Below are positions 9,431 to 17,810 of a stretch of DNA of 64,000 nt, piece by piece; position 1 is the first letter of the stretch; each line of letters opens with the position of its first letter. The notes under the pieces were generated by a model. That model was not told the origin of the DNA. It worked only from the letters and a program-made list of their open reading frames with translations, and ran no database searches. Made by a program: the position numbers and the translations under genes. This DNA comes from Bradyrhizobium sp. dw_411 (lineage in GTDB: Bacteria > Pseudomonadota > Alphaproteobacteria > Rhizobiales > Xanthobacteraceae): the NCBI RefSeq assembly GCF_018449695.1, contig NZ_JAAVUY010000009.1:248001-312000 (forward strand). The letters are read 5' to 3'.

Positions 9431-10738
9431 ATGCCAGGCAGGATTCTCTGGTTTGAATCGGGCGAGAGTGTCAATGTTCCGATTGTCGGAGGGGCCGTGC
9501 TGTTGGGGCTAAATCGGAATTGTGTGCATATTTCAATCGCGCTCCTGGCATTGTCCGGAGCGGGTTGCTCGATCATGCCTGCCACCGGCCCGCAGTCCTT
9601 TGACGTTCGCGCCTCGTCGGAAACCTCCGATCCCGCGAGCCTCCCCTACGCACTGGTGAAGCTGGCGCCCGAAGTCGTTGGCATTCTCGGTCATTATACT
9701 CCAACTCTGTCGTCCGCCTTTGCGGACAAGACCCCTCCGAAAGCATTTCGTTTCGGAATCGGCGATATCGTCAGTGTCACGATATTTGAGGCTGCACCGG
9801 GCGGTCTGTTCACTTCCGATTCCGGCGTTCGTGCCGGTAATTTCGTGACAATTCCCAATCAAGCCGTCGACGAGAACGGCCACATCACCGTTCCCTATGC
9901 CGGTATCATCCAGGCGAAAGGCCGGACCCCCACCGAAATACAGAACTCGATTCTGGACGGGCTGAAGGCGCGTGCGCTTGAACCGCAGGTGGTCGTGGCG
10001 TTGGCCGACCAGCACACGTCACTCGTTAGCGTTCTTGGCGATGTCCGTGCCGCCGGGCGTTTTCCGGCGAGCCCGTCCGGAGAGCGTATTCTCGATGCCG
10101 TCGCGCGAGCCGGGGGCCCTGGCAATCAGGGCTATGACATGTGGGTCTCGCTTGAACGGCAGGGACATCGGGCAAGTGTCCCGTTCGGAGCACTGCTTTA
10201 CCAGCCCACCAACAATATCTACGTACTTCCAAACGACGTGATCTACCTTTTCAGTCAGCCTCAGACTTTCGTTGCTTTCGGCGCCTCGGGGACTCAAGGG
10301 CAATTCCGGTTTGAGGCCTGGCGCCTGTCGCTTGCGGAAGCTGTCGGGAAACAGGGTGGCTTGAACGATGCGCAGGCCGATCCTGGCTCCGTGTTCCTTT
10401 ATCGTGGCGAAACACGGGAGGTCGCCGAGCGGCTTGGGGTCGACTGCAGGCGGTTCGAGGGCCCGATCATTCCCGTCATCTACATTGTGAATTTTAGAGA
10501 CCCCTCGGGATATTTCCTCGCGCAATCCTTCGAGATGCGAAACAAGGACGTTATCTTCACGTCCAATGCCGCCTCCGTGGAGACCACGAAGTTCTTGAAT
10601 TTCCTGAGAACGATCATGGCGACAGCGAACGATCCGATCATTTATGCAACCAACGGCTACGCACTGAAGGCGGCGACTCAGGGCGCGCAGACAACAACCA
10701 TCCTTACGACGCCAACTCCCATCACTACCGGCCATTGA
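9431..10738 (+). CDS. Polysaccharide export outer-membrane lipoprotein (Wza/ExoF-type)
   Basis: Forms the outer-membrane exit channel that works with the upstream co-polymerase. The 435-residue product has a hydrophobic N-terminal stretch ending ALLALSGAGC, a lipobox-like site (Gly at -1, Ala at -2, but Gly at -3), suggesting a lipoprotein. A polysaccharide-export (poly_export) domain follows with FRFGIGDIVSVTIFEAAPGG, then SLBB-like segments (VSVLGDVRAAGRFPA; AFGASGTQGQFRF). The long N-terminal leader before the hydrophobic stretch is unusual, so the true start may lie further in. Family assignment is secure; start is uncertain. Confidence 0.9.
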   Translation: MPGRILWFESGESVNVPIVGGAVLLGLNRNCVHISIALLALSGAGCSIMPATGPQSFDVRASSETSDPASLPYALVKLAPEVVGILGHYTPTLSSAFADKTPPKAFRFGIGDIVSVTIFEAAPGGLFTSDSGVRAGNFVTIPNQAVDENGHITVPYAGIIQAKGRTPTEIQNSILDGLKARALEPQVVVALADQHTSLVSVLGDVRAAGRFPASPSGERILDAVARAGGPGNQGYDMWVSLERQGHRASVPFGALLYQPTNNIYVLPNDVIYLFSQPQTFVAFGASGTQGQFRFEAWRLSLAEAVGKQGGLNDAQADPGSVFLYRGETREVAERLGVDCRRFEGPIIPVIYIVNFRDPSGYFLAQSFEMRNKDVIFTSNAASVETTKFLNFLRTIMATANDPIIYATNGYALKAATQGAQTTTILTTPTPITTGH

Positions 10739-11033
10739 CCTCCGGCCCGAAGACGGCTCTTAAGGCGAACGGCGTGACGGGTTACGCGAGCCGCAGTCAG
10801 CGACAATGTCGGTGCGCATAGCTGGCTCGTGAGGGTCCCGGGATCTCTTAAGTCACCCCTTCATTGGAGCACATTATTCCGCGCAAAATGTCATTGTTTT
10901 AATTTATTTAATTATATAACCTCACTCCGGTATTTAATTATTAAATAGTCGGACGGGCTGGCGGCGCCGATCCATATCCTGGACAGCCTTCGGAATTGGC
11001 TGCGCGCCACCACTCGCCGGGACCGGTGCACCA
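10739..11033. promoter_or_regulatory. AT-rich intergenic region with two TATTTAATT copies
   Basis: After about 120 GC-rich bases with no feature I recognise, the sequence from 10870 to 10950 is AT-rich. It contains TATTTAATT at 10905-10913 and again at 10931-10939, 26 bases apart. It probably carries the promoter of the downstream O-antigen-ligase-like gene. No terminator with a T-run is visible after the export gene. Confidence 0.45.
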
Positions 11034-13079
11034 ATGATCGTTGCCTTCGTGTTATTGATCTTCTTGATTGCCGCGATGCCGGCATTCAGGGCGCTCGACA
11101 ACGTCCTCGCCACAGGCATGGTCTCGGTCATAGTTGCCGTTGCGATCGTATCGGTCGCGCTGACGCTGCCTTCAACCGCCCTCAATCGTCTTTCCAGATT
11201 GCTGAAAACGGCAACGGTCATCGTTCTGATTCCGTGTTTCTGGATGCTGATACAGGTCCTTCCCGCTCCAGGCCGCTTGGCCAATCCGGTGTGGGCGAGT
11301 GCGGCAACGGCTCTGGATATGCCTTTTCTCGGTGCGGTAAGCCTGGATATCGGAGCTACGCTGCTTTCTCTTGCTCATTATTGTGTCGCGCTGGCAACCG
11401 CCCTGGTTACCGCAACCATTGCGCTCGACAGGCAGCGCGCGGAAAGCATTCTATTCGTGCTCACGGCCATCACCGCGTTAACCTCCGCGCAATTGATCGC
11501 GTTTGACCTGGGATATGCCGGCTTCGCCGGTTTCGAACACGTCGCCGAGCGAGCAGATGCGATGGACACGGCCGTGATTGGATTTATCCTTGCCTGCGCT
11601 ACCGCAATTCATGTTCGGGATTTCTTTGGCTCCAAGAACACGAAACAGCGAAATTCCCGGATCGGTGCGATTATCGCTGTGTTGGCGATCGGCGCGTCCT
11701 TCACAATCTGCCTGGCTGCGATCATCATCAGCGCCGACACTGTTACATTTCTTTCTGCGCTGGTCGGCTGCGCCATTCTCCTGGGATTACTGGCCATTCG
11801 GAGATGGCAATTGGGTCCATGGGGCCGGACGGGCATGGCAGCGCTGGCCGTGGTCGGAGTCGTCGGATTTTTTTCGATCGCGCCGGTCCAAAAAGACATG
11901 GATCCCACACTGGCGCTGTCGACACAGGTCCAAGCCGCATCAATCGAGCGGATGTTATCCGACGGAAAATGGGCCGGATCGGGTGCGGGATCGTTCGATG
12001 CTCTCTTGCCGATCTATCAAGGCATCGACGAGGAGGTTTCGGGCAACAACCCCACCGCGGCAGCGATCGTATCAATAGAGATGGGACGGTCATTCTTCTG
12101 GGTCGGCATCGGTTTGGCTCTGATTGGCGCCTTCATCCTCTCCAAACGCGCCCTGTTGCGCGGCCGGGATTATGTTTATCCGGGCGCCGGTGCCGGCTGC
12201 ATCGTCGCGGTGTGCATTTTGCTGTTCGCGAATGAGGGAGTCCTTGGCCTGACGACGTCGCTTGCGATGAGCGTGGTGTGTGGCTGGGCCTTTGCGCAAA
12301 GCGGAAGCAACAGGGACCATCGCCTCTCGGAGCTCTATGCGGCCCTCGATGCAAAAAGTGAGGATCCCGGCACCGGCCTTTCGCTCCGCCCTGACGTATC
12401 GGCGAAGTCGTGGATGCGAGTAGTACTTGCTCTCCTCGGTCTGGTGCTGATCACTCAGGCCGCCTGGATACTGCTTGCCGAAAGGTATTCGCAAAATCAC
12501 ATGCGGCTGCCTCTGAACCAGCAGGCGGCTACTGTCGTGCGCATCGAACAGGACAAGATCAGGCAGGCCGCGGCCATTGCAGCCGTACGAGGTGACTTAT
12601 GGGCGGAAAGCGCATTCACCTACGCGGGACAACTCTGGGTCGATCCAGCCCTGGGGCTGGATGCCGACAGCCGCTCGAACGGAGATGCGATGAAAACTCT
12701 CGTTCGGGCGCTCAGGTTTTCTCCGCATCGCGGCGACGCATGGCTGCTGTTTGCGGCCATGGCGGATCGCTGCAAATGGGCGAGGTATCATCCGGGATTG
12801 CTGCTCAAGATGTCCTATTACACCGCTCCGAATGAAGCATCGCTGCTTCCGCTACGCCTGAATGTTTCGCTTCACAATCAGGACGCAATAGCCGACATCG
12901 AACTTCAGGATCTGGTGCGGCGCGACATCGGGGTCGTCCTGACCCGCGCGCCAGTCCTGAGGCCCGCGCTGGTGGCCGCATACAGGTCGGCATCCCCCGC
13001 AGGCAGGGCGTTCGCGGAACGCGTCATTGCCGAAATCGAACCGGGCTATCTCGGTGTTGTGCGCGCACGATTTCCGTAG
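11034..13079 (+). CDS. O-antigen ligase/Wzy-like polysaccharide polymerase membrane protein
   Basis: A 681-residue integral membrane protein with about ten to twelve hydrophobic segments, from the N-terminus (MIVAFVLLIFLIAAMPAF) to about residue 490, then a soluble C-terminal domain of about 190 residues. The central periplasmic loop carries GKWAGSGAGSFDALLPIYQ, resembling the G-x-G-x-x-S/T-F motif of the O-antigen ligase/Wzy (Wzy_C) family. In this context it most likely polymerises repeat units for the co-polymerase and export lipoprotein encoded upstream. Sequence signatures of this family are weak, so ligase versus polymerase cannot be separated. The C-terminal domain includes a helical VRALRFSPHRGDAWLLFA segment reminiscent of tetratricopeptide-type repeats. 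Confidence 0.75.
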   Translation: MIVAFVLLIFLIAAMPAFRALDNVLATGMVSVIVAVAIVSVALTLPSTALNRLSRLLKTATVIVLIPCFWMLIQVLPAPGRLANPVWASAATALDMPFLGAVSLDIGATLLSLAHYCVALATALVTATIALDRQRAESILFVLTAITALTSAQLIAFDLGYAGFAGFEHVAERADAMDTAVIGFILACATAIHVRDFFGSKNTKQRNSRIGAIIAVLAIGASFTICLAAIIISADTVTFLSALVGCAILLGLLAIRRWQLGPWGRTGMAALAVVGVVGFFSIAPVQKDMDPTLALSTQVQAASIERMLSDGKWAGSGAGSFDALLPIYQGIDEEVSGNNPTAAAIVSIEMGRSFFWVGIGLALIGAFILSKRALLRGRDYVYPGAGAGCIVAVCILLFANEGVLGLTTSLAMSVVCGWAFAQSGSNRDHRLSELYAALDAKSEDPGTGLSLRPDVSAKSWMRVVLALLGLVLITQAAWILLAERYSQNHMRLPLNQQAATVVRIEQDKIRQAAAIAAVRGDLWAESAFTYAGQLWVDPALGLDADSRSNGDAMKTLVRALRFSPHRGDAWLLFAAMADRCKWARYHPGLLLKMSYYTAPNEASLLPLRLNVSLHNQDAIADIELQDLVRRDIGVVLTRAPVLRPALVAAYRSASPAGRAFAERVIAEIEPGYLGVVRARFP

Positions 13080-13125
13080 CGGCCGATCTATTTTCTTCCG
13101 GGGCGCCGCCAGGTGCTCTGATTAT

Positions 13126-13395
13126 TTATTTGGGGACATCCACGTGGCTGCGCGTGCGGCCGGCGAGACCTGCGTGTTCGAGCACACTTCGAAGATAGAT
13201 GCCTCCGAGATAGCCAAACTGTATCGCAATCAGACTTCCAATCGCCCAAAAGACAGCTTCGGAAAATCCGAACGCAACCGTCACGACGACGCTTTCAATC
13301 AAGATGAAAGCCACCAGGGTCAGCAAGGTCCTGACCGTAAAGCCGGTCCCTACCCCGATGCCGACAAGAAAGTGAATTGCGATTGCGGATATCAA
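13126..13395 (-). CDS. Small polytopic membrane protein, unknown
   Basis: Eighty-nine residues with three hydrophobic segments (AIAIHFLVGIGVGTGF, LLTLVAFILIESVVVTVAFG, AVFWAIGSLIAIQFGYLGGI) and a short basic tail. It lies opposite the plus-strand polysaccharide genes, between the polymerase-like and WcaJ-like genes. The hydrophobic periodicity and lack of any overlapping gene argue that it is real. Small membrane proteins of this sort are common in rhizobial exopolysaccharide clusters, but I do not recognise a named family. Confidence 0.6.
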   Translation of the reverse strand: MISAIAIHFLVGIGVGTGFTVRTLLTLVAFILIESVVVTVAFGFSEAVFWAIGSLIAIQFGYLGGIYLRSVLEHAGLAGRTRSHVDVPK

Positions 13396-13439
13396 CCCAC
13401 CCCCCCGACCGAAGCGCCGCCGGGCAGGCTAAAAGAGAG

Positions 13440-13570
13440 CGGTTAATGGCCCGTGAATGACATTATTATTTAATTTTTTGGATAATTAATATTTAAAAAG
13501 CTTGCATTTTAAATGGGAGGCGCGATAATTAAATGCATATTAATCCACCCGATTATTTGAAGCGCTGCAG
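13440..13570. promoter_or_regulatory. AT-rich promoter region upstream of the initiating transferase gene
   Basis: A strongly AT-rich stretch with TATTTAATT at 13467-13475 and a further TATTTAAA at about 13490, directly before the WcaJ-type gene. It shares its character and 9-mer with the other promoter islands of this locus. Exact promoter boxes are not assigned. Confidence 0.45.
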
Positions 13571-15052
13571 ATGAATTACGCAAGACACAATATCAGCGCG
13601 GACGTATCGGACGGCATTTCCGCCCGGAGCCCGAGCGAGTTTTCGTCGAACGAACTCGGCAAATGGCCGATCCACTACGACACCATCGAGCCATTGGCGA
13701 TCGCGACCGATCTGCTCGTGATTGCTCTTGCGAGCGTGGCTTCCGGTCTTTTGTATCATCTTTACACTCAGGGGGCTCCCGGTGACATCGGAAAGTCCCT
13801 CGGCTCGGCGATCCTGGTGTCGGCCCTGTTCGTCTCGGTGATGAAGCATCGCGGGATGTACAAGCCCGCCGCGTTACTGCTTCTGCGCAGCCAGGTTCGT
13901 GAGGCGTGCCTGGCCTGGTCAAGCGTGTTTCTGCTGCTCGCGGGCACCGTGTTCGCGTTGAAAATCGGGAGCGAGATTTCCCGGGTCACCAGCCTTCTCT
14001 TTGCTTTTTTCGGTCTCGCCACGGTCATCGTGCATCGCAGCGTTTTGAAAAGCCTTCTCAAGCGGGGGCTTGCTGGCAGACGATTCTCCGGCCGCAACAT
14101 CGTTCTGATCGCCGATCAATCATCGGCGGATAGTGCCGATCTTGCCCAAACCCTGACGGGCCTGGGTTTCCGCATAGAGGGGTCCTTCACATTGCCGCCG
14201 CCGGGCGCAACCCTGGCTTACAGGGCCAGATTCGCCGCGAAGGTTATCGAGCATATTCGTGACGCAGACGTCGAAGAAATCGTCGTCGGAGCAGATCCAA
14301 ATCGCTGGTCCGATCTCCGCGCTCTTGTAGCAGAACTTAGAGTCGTTCCATTTCCAGTCAGCTTCATACCGGTCGGCACGGGCTCGGAAATATTCCGGCG
14401 GCCTTCTCGCGAGCTTGGCAACACGGTTTGCGTGGAGCTTCAGCGCGGCCCGCTGAGCAGCGTCGAGCACGCAGCGAAGCGAGGTATCGACGTGCTGGTC
14501 GCCGGCATCGCTCTGACAGCACTGCTCCCGATCCTTGCGATCGTGGCAATTGCCATCAGGCTCGACTCGCCAGGGCCCATCCTGTTCAAACAACAGCGCT
14601 GCGGCTTCAACGGCAGACGTTTCCAGATTCTCAAATTTCGTACGATGTCGGTACTGGAGGATGGCCCCTCGATCGTGCAGGCTCAGCTTGCTGACAAAAG
14701 GGTAACACGTATTGGCTGGTGGCTGCGCAGGACAAGCGTTGACGAGTTACCCCAACTGCTTAACGTACTGGATGGCAGCATGTCCCTGGTGGGGCCCCGG
14801 CCGCACGCCGTAGCCCACGATAATCAGTTCAACAAGATTGTTCAGAATTATGCGTTTCGTAGCCGCGTAAGGCCCGGACTTACGGGCTGGGCGCAAGTGC
14901 ACGGCTGTCGGGGCGCCACGCCCACCGCGGCATCGATCGCGCAGCGCGTGAACCTCGATCTCTGGTATATCGACAACTGGAGTTTCAAACTCGATTTTTT
15001 AATCCTGCTGCAGACACCGATCGAGGTATTGCGCGCACGCAATGCCTACTAG
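13571..15052 (+). CDS. Undecaprenyl-phosphate glucose/galactose phosphotransferase (WcaJ/ExoY type)
   Basis: Initiates repeat-unit assembly by moving a sugar-1-phosphate from a UDP-sugar to undecaprenyl phosphate. The 493-residue polyisoprenyl-phosphate hexose-1-phosphate transferase has four N-terminal membrane segments and a nucleotide-binding-like middle region. The C-terminal catalytic domain opens with KRGIDVLVAGIALTALLPI and a re-entrant membrane helix; it contains FKQQRCGFNGRRF, LKFRTM, RRTSVDELPQLLNVL and LVGPRPHA, all family hallmarks. Length suits the long WcaJ subtype rather than short ExoY. It completes the core set (initiation, polymerisation, chain control, export) in this locus. 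Confidence 0.92.
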   Translation: MNYARHNISADVSDGISARSPSEFSSNELGKWPIHYDTIEPLAIATDLLVIALASVASGLLYHLYTQGAPGDIGKSLGSAILVSALFVSVMKHRGMYKPAALLLLRSQVREACLAWSSVFLLLAGTVFALKIGSEISRVTSLLFAFFGLATVIVHRSVLKSLLKRGLAGRRFSGRNIVLIADQSSADSADLAQTLTGLGFRIEGSFTLPPPGATLAYRARFAAKVIEHIRDADVEEIVVGADPNRWSDLRALVAELRVVPFPVSFIPVGTGSEIFRRPSRELGNTVCVELQRGPLSSVEHAAKRGIDVLVAGIALTALLPILAIVAIAIRLDSPGPILFKQQRCGFNGRRFQILKFRTMSVLEDGPSIVQAQLADKRVTRIGWWLRRTSVDELPQLLNVLDGSMSLVGPRPHAVAHDNQFNKIVQNYAFRSRVRPGLTGWAQVHGCRGATPTAASIAQRVNLDLWYIDNWSFKLDFLILLQTPIEVLRARNAY

Positions 15053-15080
15053 CGCGGCAGAAAACACCGGCAGGACGTGA

Positions 15081-15287
15081 TCAGTTCCGGTCGCTTTTAG
15101 GATAAAGCGCATCCGCAATATGCTTTAGAATAGCCTCGGAATCATCCTTTGATATTCCGGAGATCTCGCCGCCCGACCTGTCCGGCGGCCGCCTGCGCCG
15201 CGCCATATCAGGCCCCGTCATACCCAACTCCGCCTCAACGCGTTTCCAATCCGTATTACCCACGACTGCCTCTGCGCAAGGTTGCAA
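15081..15287 (-). CDS. Small hypothetical protein
   Basis: Sixty-eight codons convergent with the WcaJ-type gene. The second half (SKDDSEAILKHIADALYPKS) looks like a charged helix, and TDWKRVEAELGMTGPDMARR is also plausible protein. A later start is possible because the first residues (MQPCAEAVV) look poor. No family recognised. Downstream to 15510 I see no gene in about 220 bases. Confidence 0.4.
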   Translation of the reverse strand: MQPCAEAVVGNTDWKRVEAELGMTGPDMARRRRPPDRSGGEISGISKDDSEAILKHIADALYPKSDRN

Positions 15288-15510
15288 CCAAGCCTCAGAG
15301 TACAGTCGCCTCAGCGCTTTAACTAAAGGAAACCGCGCTCTTGGTTAAGAGCGCATTCTTTATGGTTCATTTATTCGTCGAAATGAACGCCCCCGATGCG
15401 CTAAGCACCAGACACGAATTGAACCAATGTGACTGAAACAATGTGGTATTTTCGTAGGCTGGAAAGCGCCCTTGTCGCCGCGGTCCACGGAACGTAAAGG
15501 CTTCCCGAAG

Positions 15511-15891
15511 CTAGGCTCGTTGCCGCCGGCTTTTCAACCCCGCAGCGTCGCTGATTTGAAAATCCTCAATCTTGCGACCGTTCTTCAGTGCAGCGACCAA
15601 CCAGCGCGGTCGCTTGCCGCGGCCTGACCAGGTCTCAGACGGGGTTTGTGGATTACGATACTTTGGAAATACGCGCGGGTACTTACGCCGAATCTTACCA
15701 TTGGCGCCCTGCACGTTGAAATCTGTCGCGCCTTCGATTGCCAGACGACCGCGATTGAGAACGGCTAAACGCCGCTCAAGCTCATGCTTTTCTGTCGTTA
15801 TTCGCGTTGACAAAATTTTGCTGACAGTCTCATGGAGCGACCAGAGATCGTCAACCGACATAATTTCGAGATCGACCTTCTTCATTGCCAT
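15511..15891 (-). CDS. H-NS family nucleoid-associated protein (copy 1)
   Basis: A 126-residue DNA-binding protein. The N-terminal half is a coiled-coil oligomerisation region (DLWSLHETVSKILSTRITTEKHEL spans it) and the C-terminus carries the H-NS signature TWSGRGKRPRWLVAAL preceded by KYRNPQTPSE. H-NS proteins bind curved AT-rich DNA and silence it. It is divergent from a second H-NS-type gene starting at 16392 and lies beside a polysaccharide locus whose intergenic regions are AT-rich, so a regulatory role there is my inference. Confidence 0.9.
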   Translation of the reverse strand: MAMKKVDLEIMSVDDLWSLHETVSKILSTRITTEKHELERRLAVLNRGRLAIEGATDFNVQGANGKIRRKYPRVFPKYRNPQTPSETWSGRGKRPRWLVAALKNGRKIEDFQISDAAGLKSRRQRA

Positions 15892-16391
15892 ACCGAATAC
15901 CGACCTGCTGAAAGTTTCGCGAACCTATTACCAGAAGACTCTCGATGCAAGCGAGTCGTTCCCGCTGACCGCGCAGGTACCCGAATCCGACGCGATCAGC
16001 GCGGCCATCGGACGAATGACTGACGCCTCCATCCTCACTCCGCAATCGCGGGCCGACAATACCAACACCTCGGACAACTTACGCGTGTTGCGACGCAACC
16101 GTCCCGAGAGCAACCCCGTGATGGCGGGACACTCAATAATGCAACTATTTTTTGCATTTATGCCGCAGTTATTTGCTAATACCCCTCGGGGCGCAAAAAC
16201 TACCGTCTGGGGATAAAACACATATAATCCAAATAATCCAGTTAAGATGATTCGCAAAACATTCAATTAAGTGTTACATATAATCCCGATTTAAGATGAT
16301 TCGCTGAATTCAATCACCCGGCGGTTGCGATTCTGCAGATGATCCGAATACCGCCATTTCGGCCGCACTAAAACAGTTGCGAGAGAGCGCG
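15892..16391. promoter_or_regulatory. Intergenic region between two H-NS-type genes, with paired direct repeats
   Basis: About 500 bases. The right part contains a two-element direct repeat: ACATATAATCC at 16220-16230 and 16276-16286, and TTAAGATGATTCGC at 16242-16255 and 16291-16304. These sit 88-172 bases before the plus-strand H-NS-type start and look like operator or duplicated promoter elements. The left part (about 15900-16216) has a codon-like plus-strand frame overlapping the opposite gene's start region, beginning SRTYYQKTLDASESF, possibly a gene remnant. Confidence 0.5.
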
Positions 16392-16772
16392 ATGCGCAAA
16401 CCGGAACTTCATGCGATGGAATTTGATGAGCTCTGGCTCATTCATGAAGAAATTACCAGAATATTGGCCGAAAAAATGGTCGTGGAAAAACGCGAGCTGG
16501 AGACACGCCTCGCGAAACTGAATCGAGCGGAAAAAATCCGGGACGAAAGAAGTTCTCCGCAATCAGCCAGATTAAATCGCGCGCCACGCCGCAAATATCC
16601 AAAAGTCCTGGCTAAATACTTCAATCCTCAGTCCCCTTTGGAAACATGGTCCGGCAGGGGAAAACAGCCCAGGTGGCTGGTCGCCGCGCTTGAAGCCGGG
16701 CACCAGTTGGACGAATTCAAGATCAGCAATCTGGACAAAACCACGGTAAAAACAGGCATTGCGCGCAATTAG
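16392..16772 (+). CDS. H-NS family nucleoid-associated protein (copy 2)
   Basis: A 126-residue paralogue of the divergent gene at 15511-15891: coiled-coil N-terminus (DELWLIHEEITRILAEKM), basic linker and C-terminal TWSGRGKQPRWLVAAL with KYFNPQSPLE before it. The frame extends to a TTG at 16377, but the ATG at 16392 has GAGAGAG before it and gives a length equal to copy 1. Two H-NS paralogues side by side may form hetero-oligomers; this is inference. Confidence 0.9.
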   Translation: MRKPELHAMEFDELWLIHEEITRILAEKMVVEKRELETRLAKLNRAEKIRDERSSPQSARLNRAPRRKYPKVLAKYFNPQSPLETWSGRGKQPRWLVAALEAGHQLDEFKISNLDKTTVKTGIARN

Positions 16773-16855
16773 ACGCCAGAAGTTTTCTGCCGGCTACTCG
16801 CGCAAGCGAGGCCGATGTTAAATGTCACGCATCATCGCCGGGAACCGACCTGTTC

Positions 16856-17170
16856 CTAGACGCGGGCTCGCAGTCGATTCCGCCGCTCGTTGTGGGGCGA
16901 CAATTTTGAATGCTGAACGGCGCGCGGACGGCTCGTGACAATAAGGCGCCGCCTGATCATGTCCTGGCGATACAAGCCGTTCGCCAAACAAGCGCCGATC
17001 GTTCGAATTTCACCCAGCAACACGTCACATAGTCTGATCTGCGCCATTAACGCCGAAGGCGTTGAATCCTCGTCCACCGGCAAAGAGAGCTGGCTTTTTG
17101 CCGCCTTCAGCGTCCTCAAAGAGTGCGAGACCGAATGATTATTTAATTTATTAATCTGAACCAGCTTCAT
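16856..17170 (-). CDS. Hypothetical protein, 104 residues
   Basis: A good ribosome-binding site (AAGGGGG) stands 6-7 bases before the ATG at 17170. The product begins MKLVQINKLNNHSVSH and has a helical middle part (SALMAQIRLCDVLLGEIRTIG) and a basic C-terminus. The AT-rich 5' end includes TATTTAATT (17140-17148) inside the first codons. No family recognised. Confidence comes from the ribosome-binding site and plausible composition. Confidence 0.5.
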   Translation of the reverse strand: MKLVQINKLNNHSVSHSLRTLKAAKSQLSLPVDEDSTPSALMAQIRLCDVLLGEIRTIGACLANGLYRQDMIRRRLIVTSRPRAVQHSKLSPHNERRNRLRARV

Positions 17171-17442
17171 AATTACCCCCTTACTTTAAATATGACTCTT
17201 TGGAGGTTAAGCAAATCTCGTACCTTTTAGACAACCCGGATTAAATTAGGTTCAAACCATCTTCGCCAATCCCGCTTCCCTTTCAACTGCGCATTACGTC
17301 GCGGATTGTCCGATCCCCGACATAGCAAGAGCGATCTTTTTAGGGCGCGCACGACGATCGACCGAAGAAATTTCCGAATATCCGAGTTCATTCGCAACCT
17401 ACCAGAGTACCCAATTTCAGGCCATACCGGAGAAACACGGAG

Positions 17443-17589
17443 ATGAACCGTATTGCCATTGCCAATCAGCCTGAGCAACCGAACGGGGCCGCTACTGCCG
17501 GCGATGCAGGCCGAGCGTTCGGCCGGCAGCAACCGCGACGTTCGGTCCCATTGATCGGCACAGATCGCACGCGTCCGGGATTGCACTGA
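17443..17589 (+). CDS. Possible small protein, 48 residues
   Basis: The ATG at 17443 follows GGAGAA with an 8-base gap. The product starts MNRIAIANQPEQPNGAATAG and is polar and Gly/Arg-rich with no membrane segment. A longer minus-strand frame overlaps (17227-17586) but has a worse composition and no clear ribosome-binding site. Function unknown; may be spurious. Confidence 0.3.
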   Translation: MNRIAIANQPEQPNGAATAGDAGRAFGRQQPRRSVPLIGTDRTRPGLH

Positions 17590-17624
17590 CAGACAAAATT
17601 TACTCGGGCACGCTCTATGTTACC

Positions 17625-17810
17625 TTATTCATTCTTGCTCGTCAGATCCGAACGCTGACGTTCTGCGATTTCAAGACGCTGTTCTGCTTCTCGAACTTCG
17701 GCACGGAGACGTTTGAGTTCAGCAAACTGCTGAGCAAGGTCCCGAATGCCTTCCTGAAAAGATAGCCCCTTAAAACGGCGCCTGGTTTTTATTTGGCCCC
17801 GAGAACTCAT
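17625..17810 (-). CDS. Small coiled-coil protein
   Basis: Sixty-one residues starting MSSRGQIKTRRRFKGLSFQ, with a heptad-rich helix (LAQQFAELKRLRAEVREAEQ) over most of the second half. A TTG three codons upstream is an alternative start. The clear coiled coil supports a real protein. Its position at the end of the polysaccharide/H-NS region gives no specific role. Confidence 0.5.
   Translation of the reverse strand: MSSRGQIKTRRRFKGLSFQEGIRDLAQQFAELKRLRAEVREAEQRLEIAERQRSDLTSKNE

Noticed and set aside
17227..17586. 119-codon minus-strand frame
   Set aside because: No ribosome-binding site, poor composition in the first half, and overlaps a better supported small plus-strand frame; left out of the gene list.
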